A stretch of 64,000 nucleotides of DNA, from NCBI GenBank assembly GCA_033283165.1, contig JAWMQL010000001.1, positions 186,001 through 250,000 of the forward strand. Direction: 5' to 3'. Both the position numbers and the translations under genes were made by a program. Each line of letters begins with the position of its first letter. Position 1 is the stretch's first letter. The stretch comes from JAWMQL01 sp033283165 (GTDB taxonomy: Bacteria > Pseudomonadota > Gammaproteobacteria > Pseudomonadales > Halieaceae). Positions 31,342 to 40,706 of the stretch are shown here, one piece after another. Under the pieces are notes generated by a model. The model was not told the origin of the DNA, did not search any database, and was given only the letters and a program-made list of their open reading frames with translations.

Positions 31342-33747
31342 ATGACGCAATTGAGAAGCATCACCCGGGCCGTCACCGCGGCCACTGCATTGCTGGTTGG
31401 CGGCGCGGCAGCCCACGCCGCCGTACTGGAAGAGGTCAAGGTAACCGCCAGCAAGCGCGAGCAGAGCATGCAGGACGTTGGCATCTCAGTCACCGCCTAC
31501 TCGGGCGACCAGATGAAGGCGCTGGGGGTGACCAATACCGTGGAAATCACCCAGCAGGTGCCGGCGCTGCAATTGCTCACCTTCTCGCCCAACCTGACCG
31601 TATTCAATATTCGCGGTGTATCCCAGAACAACTTCACCGATAACCTCGAAGCGCCGGTGGCGGTTTATGTGGATGACGTCTACCTCGCCTCCATGAATGG
31701 TATCAACGCGCAGTTGTTCGACATCGATCGGGTGGAGGTGTTGCGCGGACCCCAGGGCACCCTGTTCGGGCGCAACGCGACCGGGGGAGTGATTCACTAT
31801 CTTACCGTTGGCGCCGATGACGACGAATTCAACGGCTATATCGAGGGCACGGTGGGCGATTACGATCGCCAGAGCCTCGAATTTGCCGTGGGTGGCGCCT
31901 TCACCGACGGGGTTCGCGGTCGTATTGCGGGGCGTACGGCGGAAATGGACGGCTACATGGAGTCCAAACCCTTCCCCGAGGGCAACCCGTTACCGCCCAG
32001 CGGCGTCGATATCGGCGGCGAGGACGGTTGGTCCCTGCGCGGTGAATTGCAGTTCGACCTGGGTGAGACTGCCGTGCTGACCCTGCAGACCAGTCACACC
32101 GAGGACGACGATGTCACTACCGGGGCCTATAGCTTCCTACCCTACGGCGACGCTTCCGAGGCCTATATACCCCCGGAGTTCCAGCAGTTTACCAACGACG
32201 TGATCCTCGAGGGCGGGGCTCCCCCCGGTGGGCTGTCGCTGGAAGAGTTCACCGCCGCCGTGTTCTTCTGCCCCAGCCAACTGGACTGTTTTGCGCCCGT
32301 GGACGAGTCGGGTCGCACCATATTTGAAGGCGACCACCCGGAGCCGCACGAGCATTATTCCGATTACGCCGGTTTCATGGACCGGGAGACCGATAGCTAT
32401 ACCGCCAAGCTCGAATGGGAGCTGGGCGACAGCATGGACCTGGTATCCATCACCAACTACTACGAACTGGACAAGTTCTACACCGAAGACGGCGACGGTA
32501 TCCCGGTGCCCATTATCGAGTTCACCACGGTGGCGGACTTCACCCAGTTTTCCCAGGAACTGCGCATTTCCGGCGAATCCGATACCTTCCGCTGGGTCGC
32601 CGGCGGCTACTACCTGGATATGGAGACCGACGCCAACGTGATCACCCGCGGGGCGCCGGTTGCGGGCGTGGCGGTCGAGCTGGGCTTCGACCCCGCAGAA
32701 CTGATCGATCCCCAGGTGGCACAGGACTACACCCTGGACTCCACCAACTGGTCGGTCTTCGGCCAGGGCGAGTGGGATTTTGCCGAGGATTTCACCTTTA
32801 TCCTCGGCCTGCGCTGGTCGCAGGATGACAAGGAGCTGGATTTCGTCACCGCCTTCCAGTCACCCTCAGATGGCATCAATGTGCCCAGCTTCAACCTGGG
32901 TGAAGCGGCTGCCGCCGCAAACAGCGACAATGACGAGGTGGATTACGGCGACTGGGCCGGTCGGCTGCAACTGGATTGGCGTCTCAGCGACGACATGATG
33001 GTGTACGCTTCCTACAACCGGGGCATCAAGGGCGGCAACTTTGCTCCCTCCGCCAACGTAACCCTGAACCGCATCCGTCACGACGAGGAAGTGCTGCACG
33101 CCTACGAGATTGGAATGAAGAGCGAGCTGGCCGATGGGCTGGTGCGCCTCAACGGTGCCATCTTTTACTACGACTACGATGACTACCAGGCCTTTACTTT
33201 CTCCGACGGCACCCCCAGCGTGGCCAACGCCGATGCTGAAAACTATGGCGCGGAAATCGAGCTGACCTGGACGCCGACCGAGCACTGGGACATCATTGCC
33301 GGCCTGTCCTTCCAGGACTCCGAGGTGGACGGCGTGGAAACCCCGCAACGACAGGTGACCCCGGTTGGATTCCCGGTAGACTGGCCAGTTGACTTCCTCA
33401 ACGGCGTCGAACTGCCCAATACCCCGGATTACAGCTTCAACTACCTGGTCCGCTACAACTTCGATGCCCTGGCCGGCAACATCGCCCTGCAGGTAGACGG
33501 CGTGTACTACGACGACCAGTACCTGGAAGTGTCCAACGGCGGCGGAACGCTGCAGGAGTCCTACGGTGCGCACAATGCGCGCCTGAGCTGGGAGAGCGCC
33601 GAGCAGGCGGTGCGCATCACCGGCTGGGTGAAGAACTTTACCGACGAGGAGTACAAGGCCTATTCTCTGGACCTGGGAATTCTCGGGGCCACCGCCACGT
33701 ACGCCCCGCCGCGCATGTACGGAGTGACTGCCTCGTACCACTTCTAA
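31342..33747 (+). CDS. TonB-dependent outer-membrane receptor paired with arylsulfatase
   Basis: This 801-residue receptor has a signal peptide ending AHAA and then the TonB-box region VLEEVKVTASKREQSMQ. The plug domain has FNIRGVSQNNF and VEVLRGPQGTLFGRN, and the barrel ends with the C-terminal Phe (TASYHF). It is followed by a terminator and then by an exported arylsulfatase, repeating the receptor-sulfatase order seen at 6.3-10.1 kb. The two receptors differ in length and sequence, so they are probably specific for different ligands. No dedicated TonB/ExbBD genes are present. Confidence 0.9.
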   Translation: MTQLRSITRAVTAATALLVGGAAAHAAVLEEVKVTASKREQSMQDVGISVTAYSGDQMKALGVTNTVEITQQVPALQLLTFSPNLTVFNIRGVSQNNFTDNLEAPVAVYVDDVYLASMNGINAQLFDIDRVEVLRGPQGTLFGRNATGGVIHYLTVGADDDEFNGYIEGTVGDYDRQSLEFAVGGAFTDGVRGRIAGRTAEMDGYMESKPFPEGNPLPPSGVDIGGEDGWSLRGELQFDLGETAVLTLQTSHTEDDDVTTGAYSFLPYGDASEAYIPPEFQQFTNDVILEGGAPPGGLSLEEFTAAVFFCPSQLDCFAPVDESGRTIFEGDHPEPHEHYSDYAGFMDRETDSYTAKLEWELGDSMDLVSITNYYELDKFYTEDGDGIPVPIIEFTTVADFTQFSQELRISGESDTFRWVAGGYYLDMETDANVITRGAPVAGVAVELGFDPAELIDPQVAQDYTLDSTNWSVFGQGEWDFAEDFTFILGLRWSQDDKELDFVTAFQSPSDGINVPSFNLGEAAAAANSDNDEVDYGDWAGRLQLDWRLSDDMMVYASYNRGIKGGNFAPSANVTLNRIRHDEEVLHAYEIGMKSELADGLVRLNGAIFYYDYDDYQAFTFSDGTPSVANADAENYGAEIELTWTPTEHWDIIAGLSFQDSEVDGVETPQRQVTPVGFPVDWPVDFLNGVELPNTPDYSFNYLVRYNFDALAGNIALQVDGVYYDDQYLEVSNGGGTLQESYGAHNARLSWESAEQAVRITGWVKNFTDEEYKAYSLDLGILGATATYAPPRMYGVTASYHF

Positions 33748-33784
33748 CCGGCGACCGGCGGGCTCCGGCCCTGGCTCACCCAGA

Positions 33785-33810
33785 GGCCGCCGCATATGCG
33801 GCGGCCTTTT
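33785..33810 (+). terminator. perfect palindromic terminator after the TonB receptor
   Basis: A 22-bp perfect palindrome (GGCCGCCGCAT and its complement, 33785-33806) is followed by TTTT. It sits between the receptor stop and the sulfatase start 16 bp further on, so it may set the ratio of the two proteins rather than end transcription fully. Confidence 0.7.
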
Positions 33811-33826
33811 CACGGGAGGGGTTGAT

Positions 33827-35512
33827 ATGAACAAGATCCATTGGCTGGTGCTGACCGGTTTTATCCTTCATATCCTGTCCGGCCCCGTTCCGGCTGCAGC
33901 GGGCGCGAGCGCTGCGCCGCCCAACTTCCTGATTGTCGTTGTCGATGACATGGGTTTTTCCGACCTGGGTGCCTTCGGTGGCGAAATCGACACCCCAAAC
34001 CTGGATCAGCTGGCGTACAACGGCCTGCGCTTTACCGAGTTCCAGGCAGCGCCCGCCTGTTCGCCCACCCGCGCCATGCTGTTGACCGGGGTCGATGCCC
34101 ACATCGCCGGCCACGGCAACCTGTTCGAGGAGCTGTCGCCCAACCAGCAGGGGCAACCCGGTTACGAAGGCTACCTCAATGACCGGGTTGTGACTGTCGC
34201 CCAAATCCTGCGCGACAACGGCTACCGTACCTACCTCACCGGCAAGTGGCATCTGGGTCTTGAACCCGGGCAGGGGCCGCAGAATCACGGCTTCCAGCGC
34301 TCCTTCGCCATGCTCAGCGGTGGTGCCAGCCATTTCCGGGATATGAAGCCCGCCTACTCGCCGGACCCCGCCGCCGTGGCGCCCTACCTCGAAGACGGCG
34401 TCATGCTGAAGCGCCTGCCGCAGGACTTTCACTACTCCAGCCAGTTCTACGTGGACCGCATGATTGACTACCTGGAGCAGGACAGGGCCGGCGGCAAGCC
34501 CTTCTTTGCCCTGTTGGCGTTTACCGCACCGCACTGGCCCCTGCAGGCGCCTGACGAAGTCATTGCACGGTATGCGGAACGGTACGACGAGGGTTACGAC
34601 ATCCTGTATCGGCAGCGTCGGGCGCGCATGGCGGAACTCGGCCTGCTGGCTGCGGATACACCGGAGCCACCGCGCCCGCCCAAGGCTGTGCCCTGGTCGT
34701 CGCTGGAGGCGATGGAACAGCGCCGGCAGGCGCGGGCCATGGCGGTGTACGCGGCGATGATAGACCAGGTGGACCTGCACACCGGACGCCTGGTGGACTA
34801 CCTGAAGAAAACCGGTCAGTTCGACAACACCATGATCATTTTCCTCTCCGACAACGGCGCCGAGGGACACGACCTGGACGAGACCTGGCCGGGTGACCTG
34901 TTCCCGAAGATTCGTGCCGTGATCGACACGCGCTTTGACCACGGCTTGGCCAACATGGGTCGCCCCAATTCCTACACGCTCTATGGCGCCGGCTGGGCCA
35001 GGGCCGGTTCCCCCCACCTGCGCCTGTACAAGGGCTTTGCCTCCGAGGGGGGTGTCCGGGTGGCCGCCTTCGCCCATGCCCCGGGCATTATTCCGGCCGG
35101 CAAACTACTCCAGAGCCCCGTTGCAGTGAAGGATATTGTGCCGACCCTGCTGGATTTCGCCGGCGTGGTTCACCCTGCCGGAACTCCGGGCAATGCTCGT
35201 CTGGCGCGCCTGCAGGGCAGGTCACTGCGCGACGCGCTGCGATCGCCCGACACCTGGCAGAATGAAAAACGACCACTGGGGGTAGAGATGCTCGGCAAGT
35301 ATGGCTTGCGTTATGGTCGCTGGAAGCTGCTGCAACTGCCGCCGCCTTACGGATCCGGTACACCGGAGCTGTACGACCTGGCGCTTGATCCCGGCGAGAG
35401 TAACAATCTGGCGGCAAAAGAACCGGAGACGTTGCGGCAGATGCTGGCCTATTGGGAGGCCTATCAGGAGGAGAACGGCGTCATCCTGCCCGATTGGGTC
35501 AGTGGCTACTGA
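33827..35512 (+). CDS. exported arylsulfatase (PAS/AtsA-type)
   Basis: This 561-residue protein has a signal peptide ending in about AAAGASA and closely follows the layout of Pseudomonas-type arylsulfatase. It has a metal-binding Asp pair at 40-41 (VVVDDMGFSDLGAFGG), the formylglycine site C78-S-P-T-R, TGKWHLGLEP, HWPLQAP, FLSDNGAEG and the ending DLALDPGESNNLA. It cleaves aryl or alkyl sulfate esters in the periplasm. An AGGGG ribosome site precedes ATG 33827. It lies 79 bp after the receptor stop, and an MFS permease converges on it 8 bp from its end. Confidence 0.92.
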   Translation: MNKIHWLVLTGFILHILSGPVPAAAGASAAPPNFLIVVVDDMGFSDLGAFGGEIDTPNLDQLAYNGLRFTEFQAAPACSPTRAMLLTGVDAHIAGHGNLFEELSPNQQGQPGYEGYLNDRVVTVAQILRDNGYRTYLTGKWHLGLEPGQGPQNHGFQRSFAMLSGGASHFRDMKPAYSPDPAAVAPYLEDGVMLKRLPQDFHYSSQFYVDRMIDYLEQDRAGGKPFFALLAFTAPHWPLQAPDEVIARYAERYDEGYDILYRQRRARMAELGLLAADTPEPPRPPKAVPWSSLEAMEQRRQARAMAVYAAMIDQVDLHTGRLVDYLKKTGQFDNTMIIFLSDNGAEGHDLDETWPGDLFPKIRAVIDTRFDHGLANMGRPNSYTLYGAGWARAGSPHLRLYKGFASEGGVRVAAFAHAPGIIPAGKLLQSPVAVKDIVPTLLDFAGVVHPAGTPGNARLARLQGRSLRDALRSPDTWQNEKRPLGVEMLGKYGLRYGRWKLLQLPPPYGSGTPELYDLALDPGESNNLAAKEPETLRQMLAYWEAYQEENGVILPDWVSGY

Positions 35513-35520
35513 TAGCGCTG

Positions 35521-36717
35521 CTAACGTGTTTGCTGGGCCGATGATAGGGCCGGCGATTGCAGTTGCCGGTGGTGTTTCGTCAGCGGCACCATTATCAATA
35601 GCCACGACAGTACGAACAATGTGATGCCCGCGGTGATGATGGGCGTGAAGTTGCTGTCCTCAAGCAGGCTGGCCGCAAAGGCCGGGCCCACTGCCAAACC
35701 GAGCATCTGCGCCGCCACGGCGTAAACCACCACCCGGCCGTGCTGGTCAAAGCTGGCCATCGCGCCCAGCAGGAAGGGATGAGTCATGTTCCAGGCGAAG
35801 TTGTAGACGCACACGGTAACCGCATAGACAAGCGCACTGAAACCTCCGTACAGGGCGCCCAGCACAAGCGATCCACCGATAATACCCAGGGTGAGCGGTA
35901 CAACGCGGCCGTAGCGGTGGCCGATCACAGCGGGCACGAAGGCACCGGCGATGCCCAGGAACTGGGAGAGCATGAGGCTATTGGCCACGCCCTGTTCACT
36001 GACGCCACCGTCCATGCCGATCAGGAACAGGTAGGCCCAGATGACACCCTGGGCGAAGAAATAGGTGAACATGGCGAGAATGGCGAAGATGCGCAGGCCG
36101 CCTGGCAGATCAACCGCGTCCTCCTCCACCTGCAGGTGCTCCTCGCCGGAGTCCGGTACCCGGGCGATGCAGGGCCAGCCACTCAGGCCGAACAGGGCGA
36201 AGAATACAATCACCCCGTTCAGGCCCACCTGGTCAAATGCCAGCGGCATGGCCCAGAGGCCCAGTGCGCCGTAGGTCAGCACGCCCATGATCAGGAAGCC
36301 GAAATTGCGATCGGGTAGCCGGGTGAGGCCGATAATGGTAAAGGTGAGTGATACCAGGCCCCCGGACCCGAGGCCGGCCATGAAGCGGAGGGCGCTGAAC
36401 GTTACCATGTCGTTGGTTGCCAGGGAGGCCAGGTTGCCCGCAGCAAACAACAGTACGCAGGTTTTCAGGACGGCATGCCAGCTGTAGCTGTGGCCGCCCA
36501 ACGCCAGGGCCACGGTAGTGAGGGCCAGGCCCCATATCTCTGCCGAGGCGATATAGCCTGCCTGCTGCTCGCTGAAGCCGTGGAACTGCACCAGGCCCTG
36601 TACGAATCCCGGCTGCACGATGAAGACCGCTGCCCCGATGACACTGAGGTAGATGGCGGCAGCCAGGGAGCGCGGACTATTGACGTCAAGGCTGGGACTG
36701 TCGGTCGTGGATGCCAT
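35521..36717 (-). CDS. MFS transporter beside the arylsulfatase
   Basis: The 398-residue protein has about twelve transmembrane segments, with no obvious signal peptide and an Asp/Ser-rich cytosolic N-terminus (MASTTDSPSLD). It shares the compact 12-helix layout and several end-region features with the MFS protein at 22404. It converges with the arylsulfatase and diverges from the LuxR gene across 64 bp, so LuxR may control it. It probably carries the desulfated product across the inner membrane; this is inferred from position only. Confidence 0.85.
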   Translation of the reverse strand: MASTTDSPSLDVNSPRSLAAAIYLSVIGAAVFIVQPGFVQGLVQFHGFSEQQAGYIASAEIWGLALTTVALALGGHSYSWHAVLKTCVLLFAAGNLASLATNDMVTFSALRFMAGLGSGGLVSLTFTIIGLTRLPDRNFGFLIMGVLTYGALGLWAMPLAFDQVGLNGVIVFFALFGLSGWPCIARVPDSGEEHLQVEEDAVDLPGGLRIFAILAMFTYFFAQGVIWAYLFLIGMDGGVSEQGVANSLMLSQFLGIAGAFVPAVIGHRYGRVVPLTLGIIGGSLVLGALYGGFSALVYAVTVCVYNFAWNMTHPFLLGAMASFDQHGRVVVYAVAAQMLGLAVGPAFAASLLEDSNFTPIITAGITLFVLSWLLIMVPLTKHHRQLQSPALSSAQQTR

Positions 36718-36781
36718 GGGTTACCCTCTCAGTTGTTGGTTTTCCCTGGTTTGCACCCAGTATGCGCAAGGAGATGCCTGA

Positions 36782-37510
36782 TTGCCATCAGCCAAAAGGA
36801 TGACGCTTGACAATCCGAGCGTCGAGTTTCCCAATCGCTTCCAGCGTGAAAGCCTGGACCTGGTGAACAAGCTGCTGCCGCTGGACTCAGCGGCCTTCTA
36901 CCTGGTAGACCCGGACATGCGCCACCGCGGCGTGGTGCTGCACAACATCGAGGCAGCGGCCGAGCGCGATTACGCCGAGAATTTCCGCGACCTCGATCCA
37001 CTTAATCCGGCCCTGTTTGCCCACCGGGAGGATACGGTTGTCTGTATCGATGAGCAGCTCAGCGAACGGGAGCTGCTCAGCAGCGATTACTATATCGGTT
37101 TCATGCAACCCCATGGACACCGGCATGTCAGCGATATGTTTTTCCGTCGCGAGGGAGAGATCATCGCCGTGTTGACCATGCTGCGCGACGCGCTCTCGGG
37201 CCCGTTTACCGACACGGAGCTTGCGCTGCTGCGCAAGTTACAGCCTTTTCTCCAGTACACCCTCAATACTGTCTACCTGCCGAAGCGCGTGCAGCAGCGT
37301 CAGGGGGCCAGGGAGCGATTCGGCCTCACCGAACGGGAGGTGGATGTGGTGGAGCTGATCGTTGCCGGGGCCAACAACAAGGTCATCGCCCGCGAACTCG
37401 GCCTGGGCCTGTCAACGGTGAAGACCCATCTCCAGCACGTTTTCCAGAAGACCGGTGTGTCCTCGCGTACTGCCCTCAGCGCGCTGGTTCTTGGTGAAGC
37501 ACCGGCCTGA
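36782..37510 (+). CDS. LuxR-family transcriptional regulator
   Basis: This 242-residue protein is read from TTG 36782, which has an AAGGAG ribosome site 8 bases upstream; ATG 36800 is the alternative, but the only SD-like bases next to it (AAAGG) touch the start codon. The C-terminal 65 residues form a clear LuxR/GerE helix-turn-helix: FGLTEREVDVVELIV, NNKVIARELGLGLSTVKTHL and a following helix. The N-terminal 170 residues look like a GAF/sensor-type domain and do not show the conserved residues of an acyl-homoserine-lactone pocket, so quorum sensing is not implied. It diverges from the MFS gene. Confidence 0.85.
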   Translation: MPSAKRMTLDNPSVEFPNRFQRESLDLVNKLLPLDSAAFYLVDPDMRHRGVVLHNIEAAAERDYAENFRDLDPLNPALFAHREDTVVCIDEQLSERELLSSDYYIGFMQPHGHRHVSDMFFRREGEIIAVLTMLRDALSGPFTDTELALLRKLQPFLQYTLNTVYLPKRVQQRQGARERFGLTEREVDVVELIVAGANNKVIARELGLGLSTVKTHLQHVFQKTGVSSRTALSALVLGEAPA

Positions 37511-37595
37511 CGCGGCCTCATCCTTTTGGTCGATGGTCAGCGGGGATGGGCTGTTCTATCCTGAAAATGCTGACCGAAAAGTAAAGGAGCAGAGT

Positions 37596-38387
37596 ATGCT
37601 TGGGGATATCACCGACAGGGTCGCCATCGTCACCGGCGCAGGCCAGGGCATTGGCGAGGGCATCGCCAGGGTGTTTGCCGCGGCCGGAGCGAAAGTGGTC
37701 GTTGCCACGCGCTCCGCTGGCAATGGGCAGGAAACGGTAGACGACATCACCGCCGCCGGTGGTGACGCCATACTGCTGCAGTGCGACATCGGCAAACACA
37801 GTGAAGTGGAGCGCGTGGTGGCAGAAACCGTCAGCCATTACGGCCGGGTGGATATCGGTGTGCATAACGCCGCCGTCTATCCACTGCACACGGTGGAGGA
37901 ATTGTCCGACGAGGTTATGGAGCAGACCCTGTCGGTTAATATGAAAGCTGCCGTGTGGTTGACCCAGTGCTGTGTGCCCCACTTCCGGCGGCAGAACCGC
38001 GGCAGGTTGATCTTCACCTCCTCGGTCACGGGGCCCCGGGTCGCCATGCCCGGCACCGCCCATTACGCCATGTCCAAGGGGGGCATGAACGGGTTCATCC
38101 GCACTGCCGCATTGGAGTACGCACGGGAAAACATCACCGTCAATGGCGTGGAACCGGGCTATATCCTCACCGCCGCCATGTCCGCCCTGGGAGACGAGGA
38201 GGAACTGGCGGCCATGGCGAGCTGCATACCCCAGGGGCACCTCGGTAAACCCGAGGACATTGCCAACACCATGTTGTTTCTGGCCTCCGACGAGGCCGCT
38301 TATATCACCGGGCAGACCATCGTGGTAGACGGCGGTTCGACCCTGCCGGAGAGCCAGGTGGTCATGGACGGTTTCTATGGACAGTAA
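37596..38387 (+). CDS. SDR-family oxidoreductase
   Basis: I start at ATG 37596, which has a strong AAAGGAG ribosome site; this gives 263 residues, the normal classical-SDR length. The cofactor motif is TGAGQGIG (14-21), the NNAG-like motif is HNAA, and the catalytic Ser-Tyr-Lys group is in SSVTGP and HYAMSKGGM. The enzyme interconverts an alcohol and a ketone with NAD(P)H. It overlaps the next gene (a phospholyase) by 11 bp and so belongs to a three-gene operon. Its substrate may be the amino-alcohol or aldehyde handled by that operon. Confidence 0.9.
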   Translation: MLGDITDRVAIVTGAGQGIGEGIARVFAAAGAKVVVATRSAGNGQETVDDITAAGGDAILLQCDIGKHSEVERVVAETVSHYGRVDIGVHNAAVYPLHTVEELSDEVMEQTLSVNMKAAVWLTQCCVPHFRRQNRGRLIFTSSVTGPRVAMPGTAHYAMSKGGMNGFIRTAALEYARENITVNGVEPGYILTAAMSALGDEEELAAMASCIPQGHLGKPEDIANTMLFLASDEAAYITGQTIVVDGGSTLPESQVVMDGFYGQ

Positions 38388-39672
38388 GGAACTGCTCGCC
38401 CGACGTCATCGTGTACTGGGCAGACACGCTCCGCTGTTTTACGACGAGCCCCTGCAACTGGTGCGCGGAAAAGGTGTGTGGGTATGGGATGCCGACGGCA
38501 GGCGCTACCTGGACGTATACAACAATGTGCCTCATGTAGGCCACTGTCACCCCCGGGTAGTGGAGGCGCTGGCGAGCCAGGCATCCACCCTCAACACCCA
38601 TACCCGCTATCTGCACGAGAACGTGGTGCGCTACGCCGAGCGCCTGACGGCGAAGTTCGATCCTTCGCTGTCCTGTGCCATGTTTGTCTGTACCGGCAGC
38701 GAGGCCAACGAGCAGGCCCTGCGCATGGCCCGCCAGCACACCGGCAAACAGGGGATTATCGTCACTGACTGCGCCTACCATGGCAATACCGAGGCCGTGG
38801 CGGAGCTGGGTACGGCTTTCATGCCGGAAGCGGCCACCACCCACCGAGTCAAGGGTGTACCGGTCGCGGATACCTACCAGGGTATTGACGGTGTGGCGCC
38901 GGAAGACCTGGCCGACGCTTTTGCGGATGCGGTCAAAGCCGCGGTCGACGACTTCGAGGCCGAGGGCGTTGGCTGCGCCGGCATTCTGGTTTGCCCGGAT
39001 TTCGCCAACGAGGGCCTGGTCAATCTGCCGGACGGTTACCTGCAAAAAGCGGTAGCCCACGTGCGCGAAGCTGGTGGTCTGTTCATCGCCGACGAGGTCC
39101 AGGGGGGCTTCGGCCGGACTGGCCACCAGTGGTGGTCGCACCAGGGGGAGGGAGTGATTCCAGACATCGTCACCCTGGGCAAACCCATGGGAAACGGGCA
39201 TCCCCTGGCGGCGGTGATCACCCGCGAAGACCTGCTGGACCAGTTCGGCGAGTGGGCCATGTACTTCAACACCTTCGCCGGCAATCCGGTGTCCTGCGCC
39301 GTGGGTATGGCGGTGCTCGACGTCCTCGAGGAGGAGCGATTGCTGGAGAATGCCGTCGAGGTGGGTGATGTCGTGGCCGCGGGCCTGCGCGAACTGCAGA
39401 CCCGCTACCCGATCATCGGTGACGTGCGCGACAAGGGCCTGTTCTTCGCCATGGAGCTGGTGGAAGACCGGGAGCGCAAGACGCCCGCTACGGAGGCCTC
39501 CGGCCGCTTTATCAACATGATGTGTGAGCGCGGTGTGCTGATCAGCCGCATCGGTCGTCACGACAATATTCTCAAGCTGCGCCCGCCGATGCCTTTCGGC
39601 AGGAGTGAGGGGGAGATACTGCTGGAGACCCTGGACGACTGTTTCAAAGCGCTGCGAGGCGGGACCCGATGA
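38377..39672 (+). CDS. class III aminotransferase-fold phospholyase (ethanolamine-phosphate/phosphohydroxylysine phospholyase-like)
   Basis: This 431-residue PLP enzyme has its cofactor Lys in TLGKPMGNGHP and the Asp that contacts PLP in FIADEVQGGFGRTG. The blocks NNVPHVGHCHP, LNTHTRYLHE, CTGSEANEQALR, YFNTFAGNPVSCAVG and LKLRPPMPF match the animal ETNPPL/PHYKPL phospholyases far better than ordinary omega-aminotransferases. These enzymes split O-phosphoethanolamine or 5-phosphohydroxylysine into aldehyde, ammonia and phosphate. The gene overlaps, by 4 bp, a kinase of the family that makes such phosphates. A simple transaminase role cannot be excluded. Confidence 0.85.
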   Translation: MDSKELLARRHRVLGRHAPLFYDEPLQLVRGKGVWVWDADGRRYLDVYNNVPHVGHCHPRVVEALASQASTLNTHTRYLHENVVRYAERLTAKFDPSLSCAMFVCTGSEANEQALRMARQHTGKQGIIVTDCAYHGNTEAVAELGTAFMPEAATTHRVKGVPVADTYQGIDGVAPEDLADAFADAVKAAVDDFEAEGVGCAGILVCPDFANEGLVNLPDGYLQKAVAHVREAGGLFIADEVQGGFGRTGHQWWSHQGEGVIPDIVTLGKPMGNGHPLAAVITREDLLDQFGEWAMYFNTFAGNPVSCAVGMAVLDVLEEERLLENAVEVGDVVAAGLRELQTRYPIIGDVRDKGLFFAMELVEDRERKTPATEASGRFINMMCERGVLISRIGRHDNILKLRPPMPFGRSEGEILLETLDDCFKALRGGTR

Positions 39673-40706
39673 CTGACTTTTACCAGCTGGATGAGGCCGA
39701 GCAGGCGAGAGCGATGGCGGGACTGGCCGCGGCCGCGCTCCCAGCGTGGGACCTGCAAGGCAGCGACCTGGAACTGATCAAGTACCGCGAGAATGGCGTA
39801 TTCAGGGTGACCACCCCGGCGGGAGAACGCTACGCCTTGCGCATTCATCGCCACGGTTATCACTCGGATGCGGAGCTGCGCTCGGAATTGCAGTGGATGG
39901 TCGCCCTGCAGGATGCCGGCATTTTTGTGCCCTCGCTCGTACCGACCCATACCGGCGAGCCCTTTGCCGTGATCAGCGCCGGCCCGGTGCCGGAGCCGCG
40001 CCAGGTGGACCTGTTCCACTGGGTCGATGGCGAGCCACTGGGCTCGGTAGAGGAGGGTGTCAGTGATCGCGCGGCGGTAGCCGACAACTATCACACCATC
40101 GGTGCCCTCGCCGCACGCCTGCACAACCAGGCTTTAGCCTGGAAAGCACCGGAGGGCTTCGTACGCCACGCCTGGGATGTGGATGGCCTGGTGGGTGAGG
40201 AGCCTTTCTGGGGGCGGTTCTGGGAGCTCGCCGCGCTGACCGGGGAGCAGCGCAGCCTGCTGCTGCAGGCCCGGGAGCAGGTGCGCCGGGACCTGACTGC
40301 CTACCAGGCCAGGCCGGAGAATGCCGATCGCTACAGCCTGATCCACGCCGACTGTGTGGCGGAGAACCTGATGGTCGAGGGCGATCAGGTACGCCTGATC
40401 GATTTTGATGACGCCGGCTACGGCTGGCACCTGTTCGAGCTGGCCACGGCGCTGTATTTCGAGCGCGGAGAGGATCACTTCCAGTCAGCGTTCGATGCCC
40501 TGGTCCAGGGTTATCGCGAACACCGGGACCTGCCTGACGAACAGGTAGCGCAACTGCCCCTGTTTTTCGCCGCCCGGGGATTCACCTACCTTGGCTGGGT
40601 GCACACCCGCGCAGAGACCCAGACGGCGAAAGAGCTGACTCCGGCATTGGTGGAGATGGCCTGTGCTGCCGCGGGCGAGTATCTGCAGTGGGCTAGAGCT
40701 CGATAA
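39669..40706 (+). CDS. APH-family small-molecule kinase (hydroxylysine/homoserine-kinase-II-like)
   Basis: The 345-residue protein has the aminoglycoside phosphotransferase fold: the catalytic loop is HADCVAENLM (about 226-235), with its Asp and Asn, and the metal-binding Asp is in LIDFDDAG. An N-terminal ATP-binding lobe has KYRENGVFRV and YALRIHRHG. Members phosphorylate hydroxyls of amino alcohols, choline, homoserine or hydroxylysine. Directly coupled to a phospholyase, it most likely makes the O-phospho-amino-alcohol which that enzyme cleaves. Its 3' end overlaps the converging reductive dehalogenase gene by 14 bp. Confidence 0.85.
   Translation: MTDFYQLDEAEQARAMAGLAAAALPAWDLQGSDLELIKYRENGVFRVTTPAGERYALRIHRHGYHSDAELRSELQWMVALQDAGIFVPSLVPTHTGEPFAVISAGPVPEPRQVDLFHWVDGEPLGSVEEGVSDRAAVADNYHTIGALAARLHNQALAWKAPEGFVRHAWDVDGLVGEEPFWGRFWELAALTGEQRSLLLQAREQVRRDLTAYQARPENADRYSLIHADCVAENLMVEGDQVRLIDFDDAGYGWHLFELATALYFERGEDHFQSAFDALVQGYREHRDLPDEQVAQLPLFFAARGFTYLGWVHTRAETQTAKELTPALVEMACAAAGEYLQWARAR

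Noticed and set aside
36774..36800. ATG 36774 next to the LuxR ribosome site as a start
   Set aside because: It is out of frame with the LuxR protein; TTG 36782 is in frame with good spacing.
38377..39672. Call as a plain omega-aminotransferase
   Set aside because: Block-by-block similarity (NNVPHVGHCHP, FNTFAGNPVSCAVG) and coupling to an APH kinase favour a phospholyase, though the older label remains possible.
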